From Bettongia penicillata ogilbyi (Eukaryota > Chordata > Mammalia > Diprotodontia > Potoroidae), in assembly GCA_023548195.1 (NCBI GenBank), contig JAJHZJ010000221.1, forward strand, positions 4,068,999-4,132,998: DNA of 64,000 bases. The letters run 5' to 3'. The notes below the pieces were generated by a model. The model was not told the origin of the DNA, did not search any database, and worked only from the letters and a program-made list of their open reading frames with translations. Of the stretch, positions 63,558 through 64,000 are shown piece after piece; within the stretch, counting starts at the first letter, position 1, and each line of letters begins with the position of its first letter. Made by a program: the position numbers and the translations under genes.

Positions 63558-64000
63558 AACAAAGCTTTTTTTAACATTTTCTCCAGACTCTTTTCTTCTC
63601 AACATATCCTGGTCACTTCCAATGAGGCTCCCTTCCCCCCATAGAACTTCCCCTTGTGATGAAAGATCAGTCAAGAAAAACAAACCAACACATGACCATG
63701 AAAATGAACACCTGACTTTGCACCCCTAGGCCATCACTTAACATTTCCACCTTGAGGTAGGAGACAGGCTTCCCTGGCACTTCTCTGAAGTTAGGCTCAT
63801 TCTTTGCATTGGCTGGAGTACTGATGTCTTTAGAGTTTCACATCATGGGGGTCATGATTAGATAAATCTTTTGGAAACTGGCAGAAGTTCTAATCCCAAA
63901 CTGCCCTGAAATCTTGGAAATTTGAATAGTCTCTACCTTTTCCAACACAACATAATACTAGCTGGAGCAGCAAGGTTGTATAGTGAATAGGACTCCAGGT
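63558..64000. other. Non-genic stretch to window end
   Basis: Nothing recognised, except that the last 35 bases ('gttgtatagtgaataggact') could be the start of a sense tRNA-type SINE cut by the window edge. Confidence 0.4.

Overview
This window looks like intergenic or intronic nuclear DNA of a mammal, most likely a marsupial. The evidence is the repeat content: many copies of a tRNA-headed SINE of the WSINE/MAR type, MIR and L2 fragments, L1 pieces, an RTE-type LINE, and several ORF1-only L1 derivatives (HAL1, or half-L1). I cannot tell from sequence alone which marsupial it is. Base composition is AT-rich except for one CpG-rich patch at about 40.6-41.45 kb. I found no protein-coding exon of a resident host gene, no tRNA, rRNA or snRNA gene, no CRISPR array and no bacterial-type operon. 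Every long open frame is either retrotransposon-derived, a shadow, or low-complexity repeat.

Layout. 1-5.4 kb: unique DNA with MIR, L2, antisense L1 3' pieces and one WSINE. 5.4-11.3 kb: a decayed RTE-type LINE (endonuclease, reverse transcriptase, C-terminal zinc-finger-like tail), split by HAL1 copy 1 (7.9-10.75 kb). 11.3-17.7 kb: a family of about 80-bp repeats at three places, twice linked to a WSINE at the same phase, plus MIR, L2 and an antisense L1. 18.2-18.7 kb: a repeat-free stretch that looks like a conserved non-coding element, with a 26-bp palindrome carrying two E-boxes. 18.9-27.8 kb: mostly L2, MIR and L3/CR1, with a conspicuous inverted duplication at 22.1-23.1 kb. 27.8-40.5 kb: unique DNA, microsatellites (GATA/GACA, a 255-bp polypyrimidine tract, CA), WSINEs and SINEs whose 3' end matches the RTE LINE. 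40.6-47.0 kb: HAL1 copies 2 and 3, only about 380 bp apart. 47-55 kb: a MITE-like repeat, WSINE, L2 and L1 fragments. 55-64 kb: several repeat-poor, AT-rich candidate conserved elements, MIRs, and HAL1 copy 4 inserted on the minus strand into a WSINE.

The most interesting content is the HAL1 group. Copies 1-3 have a 5' UTR, an ORF1 (coiled coil plus L1 ORF1p RNA-binding domain) and a 3' UTR with a CA block and G-rich tracts, but no ORF2. They must have been copied by enzymes supplied in trans, and their 3' end resembles that of an L1 fragment in the same window. Copy 2 carries at its 5' end about 160 bp of CpG-rich sequence that looks like exon 1 of SEPTIN11 (5' UTR plus the first eight codons), enclosed with the HAL1 by one 18-bp target-site duplication. 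Copy 4 carries about 135 bp of extra 3' sequence ending in ATTAAA and an A-run, inside a perfect 17-bp target-site duplication: a 3' transduction. Together they suggest that these elements pick up host sequence at both ends.

Coordinates of old repeats are by eye, with edges good to roughly 10-30 bases. Family names for old repeats rest on remembered consensus features, not on a search.
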